Below, piece after piece: positions 1-9,850 of a stretch of 64,000 nucleotides of DNA. The DNA comes from Pseudovirgaria hyperparasitica. Its lineage: Eukaryota; Ascomycota; Dothideomycetes; Acrospermales; Acrospermaceae. Under the pieces are notes generated by a model. It was not told where the DNA came from, did no database searches, and saw nothing but the letters and a program-made list of their open reading frames with translations. The position numbers and the translations under genes are program-made. How positions within the stretch are numbered: the stretch's first letter is position 1; each line of letters opens with the position of its first letter. The stretch covers positions 1,349,943-1,413,942 of the forward strand of contig NW_022985552.1 in NCBI RefSeq assembly GCF_010093815.1, written 5' to 3'.

Positions 1-2
1 TG

Positions 3-743
3 AACACCACATATATCGCCGGCGGCATCGCCGCCACCATCTACGGTCTCTCAAAATTCCTCGTCACACCCATGGTCGACAGCCTCACAGTCGCGCGCCA
101 CGACTTCGCATCCAACACCCAGACACGCCTCAACGAGCTGAACGAGAAGCTCGCCGGCATGGTCTCTGTCGACCCAGCAAGCAAGAGACCGCGGTCCGTG
201 ATATCAGAAGCAACAACACCAGCAACCGACTCCGACGACGCCGAAAGCATAGACTCCGATCCCACGGAGCTCTACCACCGCGACTACGGCACGCAAACAA
301 GCCCACACATCAGCCGCCGACCAAGCACAACCCACGAGGAGGACCACGCGTCCACAGACATCGACACTCCTCCCCCACCAGCATCCGCCGCCGAGAAAGT
401 CCCCACAGGCCACAGCGCCCGCCTAAAGATCATGACCTCACACATGCGCGATCTCCAGACGGCCAGCGAGACAAACGACAGGACGGCAGACAGCCTGAAG
501 AAGGAGCTGCGCGCGCTCGACGACTATCTGACCGCGATGCGCTTTCAGACACCGCGCTCGGCGTACGACTCGGATTTTGCGAATGTGTATCATGCGAGTC
601 GGGGGCTGGGTGTTGGTGGTGGTGGTGGTGCGAGTGAGAGGGACTCGAAGGAGGATGCGGTGGAGGATGTGCGGGCGAGTATTCGGGGTGTTAAGGGGGT
701 GTTGCTGGCGGCGAGGAATTTTCCGGCGGGGTTGCGGAAGTGA
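3..743 (+). CDS. Pex14/17-like peroxisomal docking protein, C-terminal part (5' partial)
   Basis: The reading frame is open from the first in-frame codon of the window to a TGA at 741-743, so this is the 3' end of a gene that starts outside. The 246 visible residues begin with a hydrophobic Gly/Ala-rich segment ending in YGLSKFLVTPMV, followed by a charged helical stretch, a long Ser/Thr/Pro/Asp-rich linker, a helical region (about residues 140-180) and a Gly-rich run before the end. The membrane-proximal motif followed by 'ARHDFASNTQ' and a coiled-coil resembles the filamentous-fungal Pex14/17 (Pex17/PEX-33) peroxin, part of the peroxisomal import docking complex. That assignment rests on recognition of the family pattern, not on a search; an unrelated membrane-anchored coiled-coil protein remains possible. 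Confidence 0.6.
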   Translation, partial: NTTYIAGGIAATIYGLSKFLVTPMVDSLTVARHDFASNTQTRLNELNEKLAGMVSVDPASKRPRSVISEATTPATDSDDAESIDSDPTELYHRDYGTQTSPHISRRPSTTHEEDHASTDIDTPPPPASAAEKVPTGHSARLKIMTSHMRDLQTASETNDRTADSLKKELRALDDYLTAMRFQTPRSAYDSDFANVYHASRGLGVGGGGGASERDSKEDAVEDVRASIRGVKGVLLAARNFPAGLRK

Positions 744-818
744 ATATGACCCCTGCGTTTCACTACTACTCGGCTGGATGTGGGTTTTGTGGTGTGGTGT
801 GGGGCTATCCTCGGTGTA

Positions 819-849
<31 letters not shown>

Positions 850-1978
850 GGGTATCCAAAGGTATTCGAACATGAAGCGTTTGACCTTCGTATGAGAATG
901 GTCTGAATGGCGGAGCTCGTATGGCCGTTCTTCTTTCGGCTCCATTGGAATATGAATTTAAGGGGCGGGTGGACATGTGCAGTGTGGAAGCACGAGCGAT
1001 GACAATACTTGGATTTGCACTAAGCTTTCAAATCAGCAATGACATCGACTATGTGTCAGCCAGCCATGGCATATGGTTGGTTATGTGCCAATCTCATGTA
1101 GTCAGAGCTCATGTTGTCTCTGAGGCACTTACACAGGGTCGAGTCTGGGCACTGGGAGCAGTACATAAACAATGTCGTCTCCCTATCGTTCAAGTATTAT
1201 GAGCTTTGTACATGCCACACCGACCCTACGATGATCTGTCGCTCTTCTAAGAAAACACCAGGCCTGGGCCGCGACAGTACTACTGTTGGGCGACCCCGCG
1301 GCGAAGAGTCCACTACCGGGGCAAATGAGCGTCCAGGAGACCTGATCGGTACATGGGCAAATGGACTGAAAGTCTCAGGGGGGAGTTCAAGAGGAATGTA
1401 CTCTTTGTCTGGAGCGCTATGGAAATAATTCGAAGACTTTGCGGACGTATTTCCACTCAGACTGCATGCTGGAGGGAAATCTGCCAAAACTATACAGCTA
1501 ACAGTACTAGTAAGATGCAGGGGCTTGAACCATATCGAACAATCATCGCGGGCAGAGATCTGTCTACTTCGTAGTGAAAGAATCCGCATTGGGCTACCTG
1601 ACAAAAATCAGAAACCTCAGCATAGGACGCGATTGGGGATATGAAACCGTATGATCTCAAGGGGTAGTTGCATAGAGGTCGGTGAAAATGAATCTCGACT
1701 TTGAAGCTGATCGCCTAGGGTGGGATAGCTCTTGAATTGAAAAAGAATAGAGAGTGGGGAAGGTATGCATGTTGTTCCTCAGCCCAGCATCTATAGACCA
1801 TCTCGAGAAGTCCCACACCGAATCGCGGTGCTTACGCTCGACATTCACTTGACAAGCCTCCGTGGTTTTGAAAGAGCTAAAGCTCTAGCATCGGAGAGGA
1901 CCGAACATCGGGCGCCAAGCTTTCCCATCCATGTAACTATGGATAGGCACTACGCGCGACGCTTGGCCGGTCGCGGGT
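744..1978. other. Intergenic, no gene recognised
   Basis: Apart from the hexamer microsatellite I see nothing coding here. The longest frame (minus strand, 1197-1604) has no recognisable motif and no matching splice context. Confidence 0.6.
813..851. repeat. Microsatellite (TGTATG)n
   Basis: About six tandem copies of a GTATGT hexamer just downstream of the peroxin stop codon. It produces spurious open frames on both strands. Confidence 0.9.
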
Positions 1979-2306
1979 TCATGTCCTTGTATACACTGCG
2001 TCGCGGTCGACCTGCTGCCAAACCAACGTTAGGGAGCTTCCTCTGGGGCGACCTCGTCGCTTGGCTGGTGGTTTACTGACGTCAACGTCTTGGTCATCGT
2101 TCTGGTCGACTTGCGGCATCTTATCGGCGGCTGGTGCGCTTGTCGGTTCGTGGAAAGCTACGGCGGCCTCCCCTTGTGCGTTATTTGAGTCGTCTTCTGG
2201 GAGAACCAGCTTTACGACCTTTTTGCAAGTCTTGCAATACAGAGGTCCATTTGGGAGTAGTTCGGTTAGACAAGGTTCGCACCATTCGTGCCCACAGGTG
2301 GCCATA

Positions 2307-2314
2307 GTAGCGTC
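2307..2314. repeat. Target-site duplication, left copy
   Basis: The octamer GTAGCGTC directly abuts the left terminal inverted repeat of the MITE and recurs at 2777-2784. Eight-bp duplication is the signature of hAT-family insertion. Confidence 0.85.
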
Positions 2315-2776
2315 CAGAGATGGGCATATACAATCCGAATCTGTGCAATCTCAATCTGGGCCAAAATTTTAATAGAGAATACAAGCTCAATCCACGCCTC
2401 AAAATGATTGCCAAGACGGTATAATCTCAATCCGATTGGTTAGATTAATTGTATTAGATTAAATAAAGTAGGATATATACCTATATATAGCCGCGGGCCC
2501 TATCTTAGGCCATATTTAGGCATTATTTCTGCCTAAGGCTACTATATTAGAGCCTAAGGCTAAAGTATAGGCCTTAGGCAGAAATAATGCCTAAATATGG
2601 CCTAAGATAGGGCCCGCGGCTATACATAGGTATATACCCTACTTTATTTAATCTAATACAATCAATCTCAATCCCTTAGTATAGATTCTAAGCTTAATCC
2701 GTACTTTTAGAGTGACTAATCATACAATCCTAATCTAGGACCTTGGATTGTATCCGATTGTATATGCTCACGTCTG
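2315..2776. mobile_element. hAT-like non-autonomous MITE (foldback type)
   Basis: A 462-bp element bounded by imperfect 24-bp terminal inverted repeats (CAGAnnTGnGCATATACAATC type, 20 of 24 positions matching) and by identical 8-bp direct repeats GTAGCGTC. It has no transposase frame. Short GGATTG / GATTGAGATTG-type motifs recur in the subterminal parts, as expected for transposase-binding sites of hAT elements. The centre is a long near-perfect palindrome (2448-2662). The intact duplicate and the well-preserved palindrome suggest a fairly recent insertion. It sits inside the RING domain of a host gene. Confidence 0.85.
2448..2662. repeat. Long inverted repeat (hairpin core of the MITE)
   Basis: Two arms of about 90 bp (roughly 2448-2538 and 2572-2662) are almost perfect reverse complements around a spacer of about 30 bp. 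The arms contain GCCGCGGGCCC and the loop-proximal CTTAGGC runs. Transcripts through here would fold into a long hairpin. Confidence 0.9.
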
Positions 2777-2784
2777 GTAGCGTC
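2777..2784. repeat. Target-site duplication, right copy
   Basis: GTAGCGTC, identical to 2307-2314, directly after the right terminal inverted repeat. Confidence 0.85.
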
Positions 2785-3122
2785 CTCGAGCCCAAAACCA
2801 CAATGTCGACAGATGTCTTGGTGGTATTTTACCATCTGTTGTAGTACTGACTCCTTAGCATAGAGCTTGCACTTGGCGTCATGGGTCCGATTCGGGCACT
2901 CCCATACAGTGTATTGGTCATAAAGCATGCCATTTTCTATGTACGTGTACGGTCGGTTGTATATATACACCCGACCGGTGCGTAGCTACTGCCTACATTA
3001 ATTATACATGTTGTTTGCTACTGCCGTAGCCGTAACACCCACCAGCACCAGCATTACCAGCACGAGCACGTGCACGCGTATCATCAGCACGAGTAGGGGT
3101 ACTATCAAGATATGGGAAGACC

Positions 3123-3842
3123 GCTGTAGCAGCTTTCCCTAGCTCTCTAGAAGACGAAGCTCACGTAAAGAATATTCTACTCTCGATACAACGAGATCCG
3201 AAGAGCTTCTGGGAAAATGTTCTTATTGGAAGTGGGAGGCCGGACAGCAATGACGTACGTCGAGCCGAGATACTAGAGCGGCTGGCCCAAGACGTTCGGA
3301 ACACGGGCGCACGTCAAGCAGTTACACTCCTGATTCTTGCAACTGATACTAAGCCTGCTACCGGATTTGTTTGAGCTTTTACTGGGAAGTCTGGGCAGTT
3401 GAAGCAGGCCGAACGAAAGGTGTTAAGAGCTAAGAATACATGCGAAAAGAAAGCCATGGTCGACGAAAATCTTAAGCGAAAGTGTGGCGATAGATTCGCG
3501 AAACTTGGTGTAGCAGGCACGGTGTTTGTTAGTTGTAAATGAGCAGCATCATCCTCATGGGAGCGCCTGACTGACGAAGAATTCACCTCCCTGCGAGTTA
3601 AAGTCGAATCGAGATTAGCCCTGCTTGATCTCCCGGAAACTAGAGATTCTCTTGGGCCACTTACCGATGCTTTCTGGGGCGTTCATCAATCTATTGCTGC
3701 TGTTCATGGAGAGCTCGGGAATTCTGACCACGCGTCGTCAGCGGATCGATCAATCACTTGCACAACAGAGCCACAAAATCCTCGCCCGGTAGCAGGTACC
3801 GGGGTCACCTTTGATTTCAGCCTCACAGCGTCCCCTGGCGTT
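3123..3842 (+). pseudogene. Broken upstream frame of the ankyrin gene
   Basis: This stretch is in the same reading frame as the ATG at 3843 and reads as good protein (charged, helical; for example a WENVLIGSGRPDSND stretch and a Lys-rich block), but it carries TGA stops at 3372-3374 and 3540-3542. I could not place introns of normal length that remove them. It is most simply the decayed N-terminal part of the gene at 3843-5707. I do not recognise the domain. Confidence 0.45.
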
Positions 3843-5707
3843 ATGAACAGTTCCGCAAACTTCAGTCGTCCGCCCCTTGATGAATCATGTTCTAGACTTC
3901 CAGAGCATTCTAACGACACCGTCAGGCGGGACGTTGCCGTGAGTGATGATATGCCTATTGACGGATACCACAGTGGCAGCAATCTCGATTCCGTCGCACC
4001 TAACCTGACAGAAGATGCATTGGACCCCCCTGTTACCAACGTTAATCCTGAGTCTACCTCCCTCGAGAGATTGGGCTCTGGAACCGACGATCACTCGCAA
4101 TTGAGCGGCAAGAGTTTGCCTACCCCGGGACTCCTTGATATCCGCGCTTCGAAGTCATCCGGGAGTACCTCTTTGTCACTTCAACACACTTATGATTCTT
4201 CTGATATAGGGTCGGTACACACATCACCTGACAAGTCACTCTCGAACGAAGCAGAATGTAGCTCCGGAACATCCCAAAAGAATTTTGGCTTGAAAAAGCT
4301 CAATAATTCGAAGCTCCATTACATTGGTGCGCAGATTGTTGATCCGCGAATACCAAGCGACACTTTTAGCGGATTAAAACGACTTCGAACGAACGCTAAT
4401 GGAAGTTCCTTAATATCACCAGAGAGCTTCACGAATAGATGTATGGAATATCCTCAATCGAACTTACCTGACCGAAATGGGATGCAACATACAGGCGGTC
4501 TGACCAGACTTAAGTCGTTCGCTCCTAACCCAGACCAGCTTACGTGGTCCACCAACGCTGTTGCAAGTCGAACTCGGTTCGAGGACAATTCTATATCGAA
4601 CGAAGAATGGATAGAAAGCACCCTTCCACCGTCGACATCGCAACAAGGCCCCTGGGCCTCCTCTTACCCTTTCCTCCAGGCTCCTGTAGTCATGCCATAC
4701 GAGTCACCAATCTTCATACACGTCCAGGAGGGTAATATCGCGGAATCGATGAAGCTCATCACTTCGGGTCTCGTATCGATTCATTCGGTCGATCCTTATG
4801 GACTCGGTCTTCTTTACGTAAGTTAGCGCCACGGTGTAAAGCCTTGTGTGGACGCTAACCTTGATAGTATGCTGCATACTACTGCTTGCATAACTGTGAT
4901 CTCAGAACATCGCTTCAAATATGTCATAGTCTCCTGAAGGCTGGTGCAGACGCTACTTACCCCGATGATATTGGAAAGTAAGTTAGCTACATGCTATAAA
5001 TCTTTTTAAGGTAGCTTACGGTCTTAAGTACTCCATTGTACACATCTGTAGATAATGTTCTCGCATTGAGAGCGCAAGCCCTCATAAGTCCAAAAATGGC
5101 AAGGAAAAGTATTCAACTGATCGGCAAAATATTCAATACGCCAACTCATGAACTCTGCACGAGCTACCACAGTTCAAGACAGTTTTCCCCTCAGCATAAG
5201 GCACTTTTGGCGTTACCATGGGCATCAACTCAAGAATGCAATCTAGAGCGGACGCTTCCTCAAATTCCTCACAACGCAAGAATGGCAGAGATAGATGACA
5301 CGGATTGCACAGGTAGAAGTGCATTGGCATGGGCAGTCGAATACGGCTGGCCAGAAGCAGTGGAAACTTTATTACGTTTGGGAGCTGATGTACGTCAAAC
5401 ACGGCAGTCTGGAAAGCGCGTTATGCCTCTGTTACATCTTGCGATTGCAGGACCTAGGAAATCAGAAACGAACAGAATTGCCGTCACCCAGATCCTCCTG
5501 CAAGGCGGGGCCGACATCAATGCCAGGGATGACGGGCAATGGACCCCACTGCATGTAGCCGCATCTTGGGGCTTGGAAGGGGTAGTCAAAGGACTACTCC
5601 AATCTACTCATGGCACTGCAGATGTCGGAGCTCTTGATAGTTACGGTCATACAGCCCGCGATATTGCCTTAGGGGCAGGATTTACTGGTTCTATGTTATG
5701 TTTTTAA
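3843..5707 (+). CDS. Ankyrin-repeat protein, N-terminally eroded
   Basis: Proposed exons 3843-4817, 4868-4977 and 5029-5707 give 587 residues; both introns (50 and 51 nt) have GTAAGT donors and AG acceptors and join in frame. The first 280 residues are Ser/Thr/Pro-rich and probably disordered. Ankyrin-type repeats follow: one begins near the motif IFIHVQEGNIAES, then a block ending GADATYPDDIGNTPLY across the second intron, and clear repeats with SALAWAVEYGWPEAVETLL and GADINARDDGQWTPLHVAA. Such proteins bind other proteins; in fungi many are part of NLR-like or signalling proteins, but no NACHT or other effector domain is seen. The in-frame sequence upstream (3123-3842) contains two stops, so the present ATG may be only a relic start. 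The 3' end after 5690 lacks a full last repeat. Confidence 0.6.
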
Positions 5708-5848
5708 TGCCTGAAGCAGCCGATGCCAGGTATCATATGTAAGATTAGAAGTATCTGATGTAATCAATCCACATGATACTGGGCAACCCCTCTACCCGGC
5801 AATTTGTATATACGTCCCATCAGCAGCATCCTCGACGCGGATTCAGAA

Positions 5849-6607
5849 ATGTATGAAAAGCACTTCATTCCTCTAGAGTCTGACCTGCAGGTTTCCAACG
5901 AGCTCCTACGGGATTTAGGGGTGCGGACGAGTCTACGGTTTGAAGATGTTATGACTCTAGATAATCCGCTACTACTACCAACCTCAGCCTTGGCGCTAAT
6001 TTTAATCTTTCCTACATCAGAAACATACGAATGTCGAAAATCCAGGGAGGAAGCATCCTCCAAAGAGGACGATATCTCGGACACTGGCTTGATATGGTTT
6101 CGACAAAGCATCAATAACGCTTGTGGTCTCTACGCCATTCTTCACGCAATGTATAATAGCGGAGCGAAGCATCTAATGTGTAAGCTTCTATGATTTCATG
6201 TTGATAGGAGCTGACAAGCAGTAGTACCTGAATCATTGTTGGCCAATCTACTAGGTAACCCCTTACAGCTGACCCAACAACAGCGCTGCAAGGCCCTAGA
6301 ACAGTCTAAGGAGCTTGAAGATGTCTACACTAAGGCAGCTTTACAAGGTTCATCGACACCCCCAATCAATCCTCAAGAAGAGGTCGACTATCACTTCATA
6401 ACATTCGTCAAGGACTCAGACGGCCATGTATTTGAGCTGGACGGAGATAGGAAATGCCCGTTGAACAAGAATATTGTGACAAGTCCTAACGAGGACATGC
6501 TTTCTGAACAAGTCCGTACGATGATTCGAAACTTCATTGATCAAGAAGAGGGCAGGAGTGATGGATTTTCACTCATGGCCCTTGTAGAACAACCTGAAGG
6601 AGGTTAG
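5849..6607 (+). CDS. Ubiquitin C-terminal hydrolase (UCH, peptidase C12, Yuh1/UCHL3 type)
   Basis: Exons 5849-6179 and 6222-6607 (42-nt intron, GTAAGC donor, CTGAC branch-like site, CAG acceptor) give 238 residues, the usual length of the small UCH enzymes. The oxyanion Gln86 and catalytic Cys92 have the family spacing (RQSINNACGLYAILHA); the second exon supplies the catalytic His in DYHFITFV and the Asp in HVFELDGDR. The N-terminus KHFIPLES is typical of the family. It cleaves small adducts from the C-terminus of ubiquitin (or Nedd8) in cytosol and nucleus. All active-site residues are present, so the gene looks functional although it lies among damaged genes. The start ATG is supported by the family's short N-terminus. 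Confidence 0.88.
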
Positions 6608-7291
6608 CGACTGGATTACAAACTTTGTGATCGCTGTCTTCATCCTCGCTCTTATCTGTTAAAAGCAGTCGCAACACTAGTACTGCCCCATACCACAGAA
6701 ATACATCCCTAGCACACCGATGAAATCTCGGTCGTGCTCCGTCTAATGTCAAGACCACACGTACGGTAGCATGATGGGACAAAAATGCTTCTCATGCAAC
6801 TCTGCACAAATTTTGCTGCGGATACCTGGCCATCAACGCAGCATGTCTACCAACATTCTTTAGACAGCAAAGGTGCGACCCAATTAGCGGACGAATGGAA
6901 GCCCTCTATGCATTACTGCACCGTTCCCACCCCGAGACTCTGGTGCAACGTGAGGACTACACCTCCGCGAAGGATCAGCACATTGGCTGGGCTTATGGTG
7001 ATGCTTCTTTCTTGTCTTCGGCATCTTCGATGGAGAAGAGCGTGCTCGTTTTTTTGCGTCGCCTCGCGTTCAGCAAGATATATCAAGATGCAAGGTGACA
7101 TTGCGAAGTCTGAAAAGCCGCACAGAATTTGCCTTGCTATGTTGAAAGAGAATGACTATTTGCTGCGGGACCTATAGAACGCCTCTGTCATAGGAAATCT
7201 TAAAGAGTGTCAAACACGTCGGTCAGCTATACTTGGGTTGTAGTACTTTTGTGTTCCGTGTCTAGCAAGAAAAGTCTTATTCTTCTTGCCT
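6608..7291. other. Intergenic, no gene recognised
   Basis: Lies between the 3' ends of the convergent UCH and ankyrin genes. Several short frames overlap on both strands; none shows a known motif. Confidence 0.6.
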
Positions 7292-8250
7292 TCAACTCAT
7301 GCTAATACTTTGAATATCATTTTGACGCCCTTCGAAATCCTCTAGAATGTGAGCTACTTCTTCGTGGTTGCGTTGTACAGCCCAGAACCGTGCTGTTTTG
7401 CCCTTACTATCCAGTTTGAGAGGATCAGCACCTTTCTCCAGCAAAAGCATAACAATCTCCGTCTTCCCAAACTCTGCCGCCCGGTGGAGCGGAGTACCTA
7501 GACCAAAAGGGACACGCTCCCGATAGGTTGTCAGATCATCTTCGTATTTGATCTTATTGACAGGTGCACCACAGTCCACAAGTCTGCGCACCAGCTCAAG
7601 AGCACCCGGCTTAGCCCTAAGGACAGCGTGGTGGAGAAGCTGACCCTGTCGAACGTCTGCGCCCCGCGAGAACAGGTACTCGATCGTTTCAAGAGAAGCG
7701 GTATACATTGCTTGCGATGTCGGGGTCATGTCCCAGGCACAGCGGCGATTGGGATCTGCATGGTGATCAAGAAACCACTCTACCATGTCATGATCGCCGG
7801 TACGGAGAGCTATGCTGGTATACCATGAGCAGAACAATTGACTTGGAGTGATTGGGAAGTGTATCCCACGCACCTCAACGCAGGAGGTTCAATCCTATGC
7901 ATAGGCTGGTTTATGCCCCATCCATACTGAAGAAAGAGCTCCAGTATTTCCTTTGCGTGTTCTCGCACAGCAAGCTCAATAGGAAGCCCTATATGTGCAA
8001 CATTTTTGTCGAGTAGAAACCGCGCCATCTCGAGATCGTGTTTCTCGACAGCGGCAGCAAGAGAATATGATAACCAGGCTGGGTTTGCATCGGGATGCCG
8101 ACGGAAGAGTTGTTCGACTTGGTGCCTTACTTCCGTGATATCGCCCTTCAGGGCTGCTTCATAGCATGATTTCACTTCTTGCGGTCTTTTATATAATGGC
8201 TGATCAGAGCGCATCGGTGAAGGCGTAAAGGCTAGGACCTCTTCTTGCAT
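7292..8250 (-). CDS. Ankyrin-repeat protein
   Basis: Exons 8250-7874 and 7814-7292 (59-nt intron with GTGCGT donor and ACCAG acceptor) give 299 residues. The N-terminal half contains degenerate helical repeats (residues about 30-125: KSCYEAALKGDITEV, LSYSLAAAVEKHDLEMARFLL). The second exon has clear ankyrin repeats: GDHDMVEWFLDHHADPNRR, a repeat ending GAPVNK, GTPLHRAAEFGKTEIVMLLL with GADPLKLDSKGKTA, and a final capping helix. No other domain is seen. Convergent with the UCH gene. Function unknown; ankyrin stacks are protein-binding surfaces. The ATG at 8250 is the first in frame and follows no obvious upstream exon. Confidence 0.75.
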
Positions 8251-9095
8251 GTTGATTGATGAGATGGTGGTGAGCGCGAGAGTGGGATATTATTTCTGGG
8301 CAAGTAGGTATTCATCCTATCGTTTCGCTGATTAAGCGCCAGACACGGTGGTGGTGCAAGAAGCGACTGGGATGCAACTTAACGGCGTGTAGGGAGGGTC
8401 TACTGTCTGCACAAGTCTCCGATAGATGAGTGGGGGTACTCCGTACCGTGGCTGGCCTGGTGAGGCTGGGACGAAGTAGAGAATGCTGGTATCAGTTATG
8501 GAAGAATTTGTTTACAATAGAAGGTAATGCTTGTAGGCTCATTGTCGAGCATGGAATATGTGATTCTCAAGTCTATATCTCCTTGATCTCCGAGCGCATT
8601 ATAGCTGGTTTTGAGAACGATTTGGAGCTGTTTCAATTAAAATTTTACTTGTCAAACTGAATGTCTTCCCGGAGGCTGCTCCTCGCTCTGTTTGGCCCAG
8701 TGATAGTCCAAGTCAAACCATAAATCAGTCGGTAGCAGTCTTGTTCGTCTTACTTTTGCTATCGACTTTGATCACGGCTACCTATCCATCTGAAATGGAT
8801 CCATCAGAACCCGTATCTGCTGCTGTGACAGAGCTCACATTTGATTCAGTTCCGAGGTCGTATTCTTTGATCACAGTGTCTATCTCCATGTCCGTAAGAC
8901 TGAAGAACTCTTCTTTTTCGCGTTTTTCATCTCGTCCAGAGTTCGGAGAAATAGGGGACCTAAGAGATCTTCCTGTAAGAGACAGAGTCCCCGTCTTACT
9001 TGATGACCACAGACGGAAAATAAGCAACGCAATCATGGACGAAAGGTTATGTTAGGGTTGCGCTAGTTATGAGGTATAGTAATGTGTTGGTATCA
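8251..9095. other. Mostly non-coding; a small minus-strand frame of doubtful status
   Basis: A minus-strand frame at 9036-8782 encodes 84 residues with a hydrophobic start (MIALLIFRLW) and an acidic tail rich in Ser/Asp. It could be a small protein or an exon linked to the damaged frame upstream, but I found no convincing splice sites. Nothing else recognised. Confidence 0.4.
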
Positions 9096-9761
9096 TCAAT
9101 GAGTTTCTGAAGCCTGATCCATCGTTATGCCATACACCTTTTTCGTTGGTTTCTCTAGTGGCATTTCTAAGTCCTCTCTGAGAGCAATGACATAGTCGTC
9201 GCTGTTTTCGACATCGTCGTCTTCGCCATCGTCCACCCCTTCCATGTCCTCATCGTCGTCGACCCTATCGGCAGCCTCGGGCACCGTAAAGTGCTTGTCT
9301 ACCTGGTCGTAACAGAACTCGTGCGGGCCCTCGCACGGGATGTTGAACTTTTCAGCAATACAAGGAACTAGCTCCACGTATACGGCTGCACCCCTGGCTT
9401 TGAGTATGTTTTATTCTTTAATGCCAATGTCATCCACGCTGTATCCCTCAGGCAAGACATATGGAGGAGGTTTCACGACCAAGGAAGTGCTACTCTGACT
9501 GCTGTGGTCCTGAAATTGCCATAGGACAGGGAATCGATATGGCTTCTGTGCGCGAGTTTCTTCCAAAACGCGCCCAGTTCGAAGCGGACTATTTATGCTT
9601 ATTGGCGGCTCAAGGGACCCACGGCCAGGGACGTGTATAGGAGCATGTGTACACTCTGTTTCAGTATCAATAAGTTGAGCTGGGGGTAGGTTTTCGAGAA
9701 GTGTATATGCCGAGGGCGAGTACTTAGTACAACATGACTCTGCCTGTTGATTAAGAATAAT
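9096..9761 (-). pseudogene. Unrecognised protein gene with one internal stop
   Basis: Read on the minus strand, a single frame is open from after a TAG at 9762-9764 to a TGA at 9096-9098, 222 codons, except for one TAA at 9411-9413. The two halves read as one protein: Pro-rich N-terminal part with PYRFPVLWQFQDHSS, then after the stop a Cys-containing segment FNIPCEGPHEFCYD and an acidic DDDEDMEG tail. TAA differs from CAA by one C-to-T change in a CA context, and the upstream TAG from CAG in the same way, as RIP or ordinary C deamination would give. No intron with proper phase removes the TAA. No ATG is near the start of the open stretch. I do not recognise the family. Confidence 0.45.
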
Positions 9762-9850
9762 CTAGCTGTCTAATGTTCAACGAAGTAAGTTAGGGACTAC
9801 CTTTATTGCCAACCCCCTCGCCCCTTTCATGTTATGTATTGTGAGGGGGA

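Larger units (their letters stand above)
1979..2970 (-). pseudogene. RING-finger / AT-hook protein gene split by a MITE
   Basis: Two minus-strand frames flank the MITE at 2315-2776. The upstream part (2970 to 2777; first ATG at 2928) ends with the first zinc pair CRHC. The downstream part (2314 to 1979) carries CGHEWCEPC and then CKTC. If the insertion and one 8-bp target duplicate are left out the frame is continuous and the cysteines and histidine fall into a textbook C3HC4 RING spacing (C-x2-C-x11-C-x-H-x2-C-x2-C-x11-C-x2-C). Downstream of the RING come an acidic region and an AT-hook-like core (RRGRPRG), suggesting a nuclear E3 ubiquitin ligase or chromatin factor; that role is inference. 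The MITE introduces stops, so a normal full protein is not expected unless the element is spliced out. The true 5' end and any introns upstream of 2928 are unclear. Confidence 0.65.

Noticed and set aside
577-976. Overlapping frames on both strands over the TGTATG repeat
   Set aside because: Produced by the microsatellite and by antisense of the peroxin coding end.
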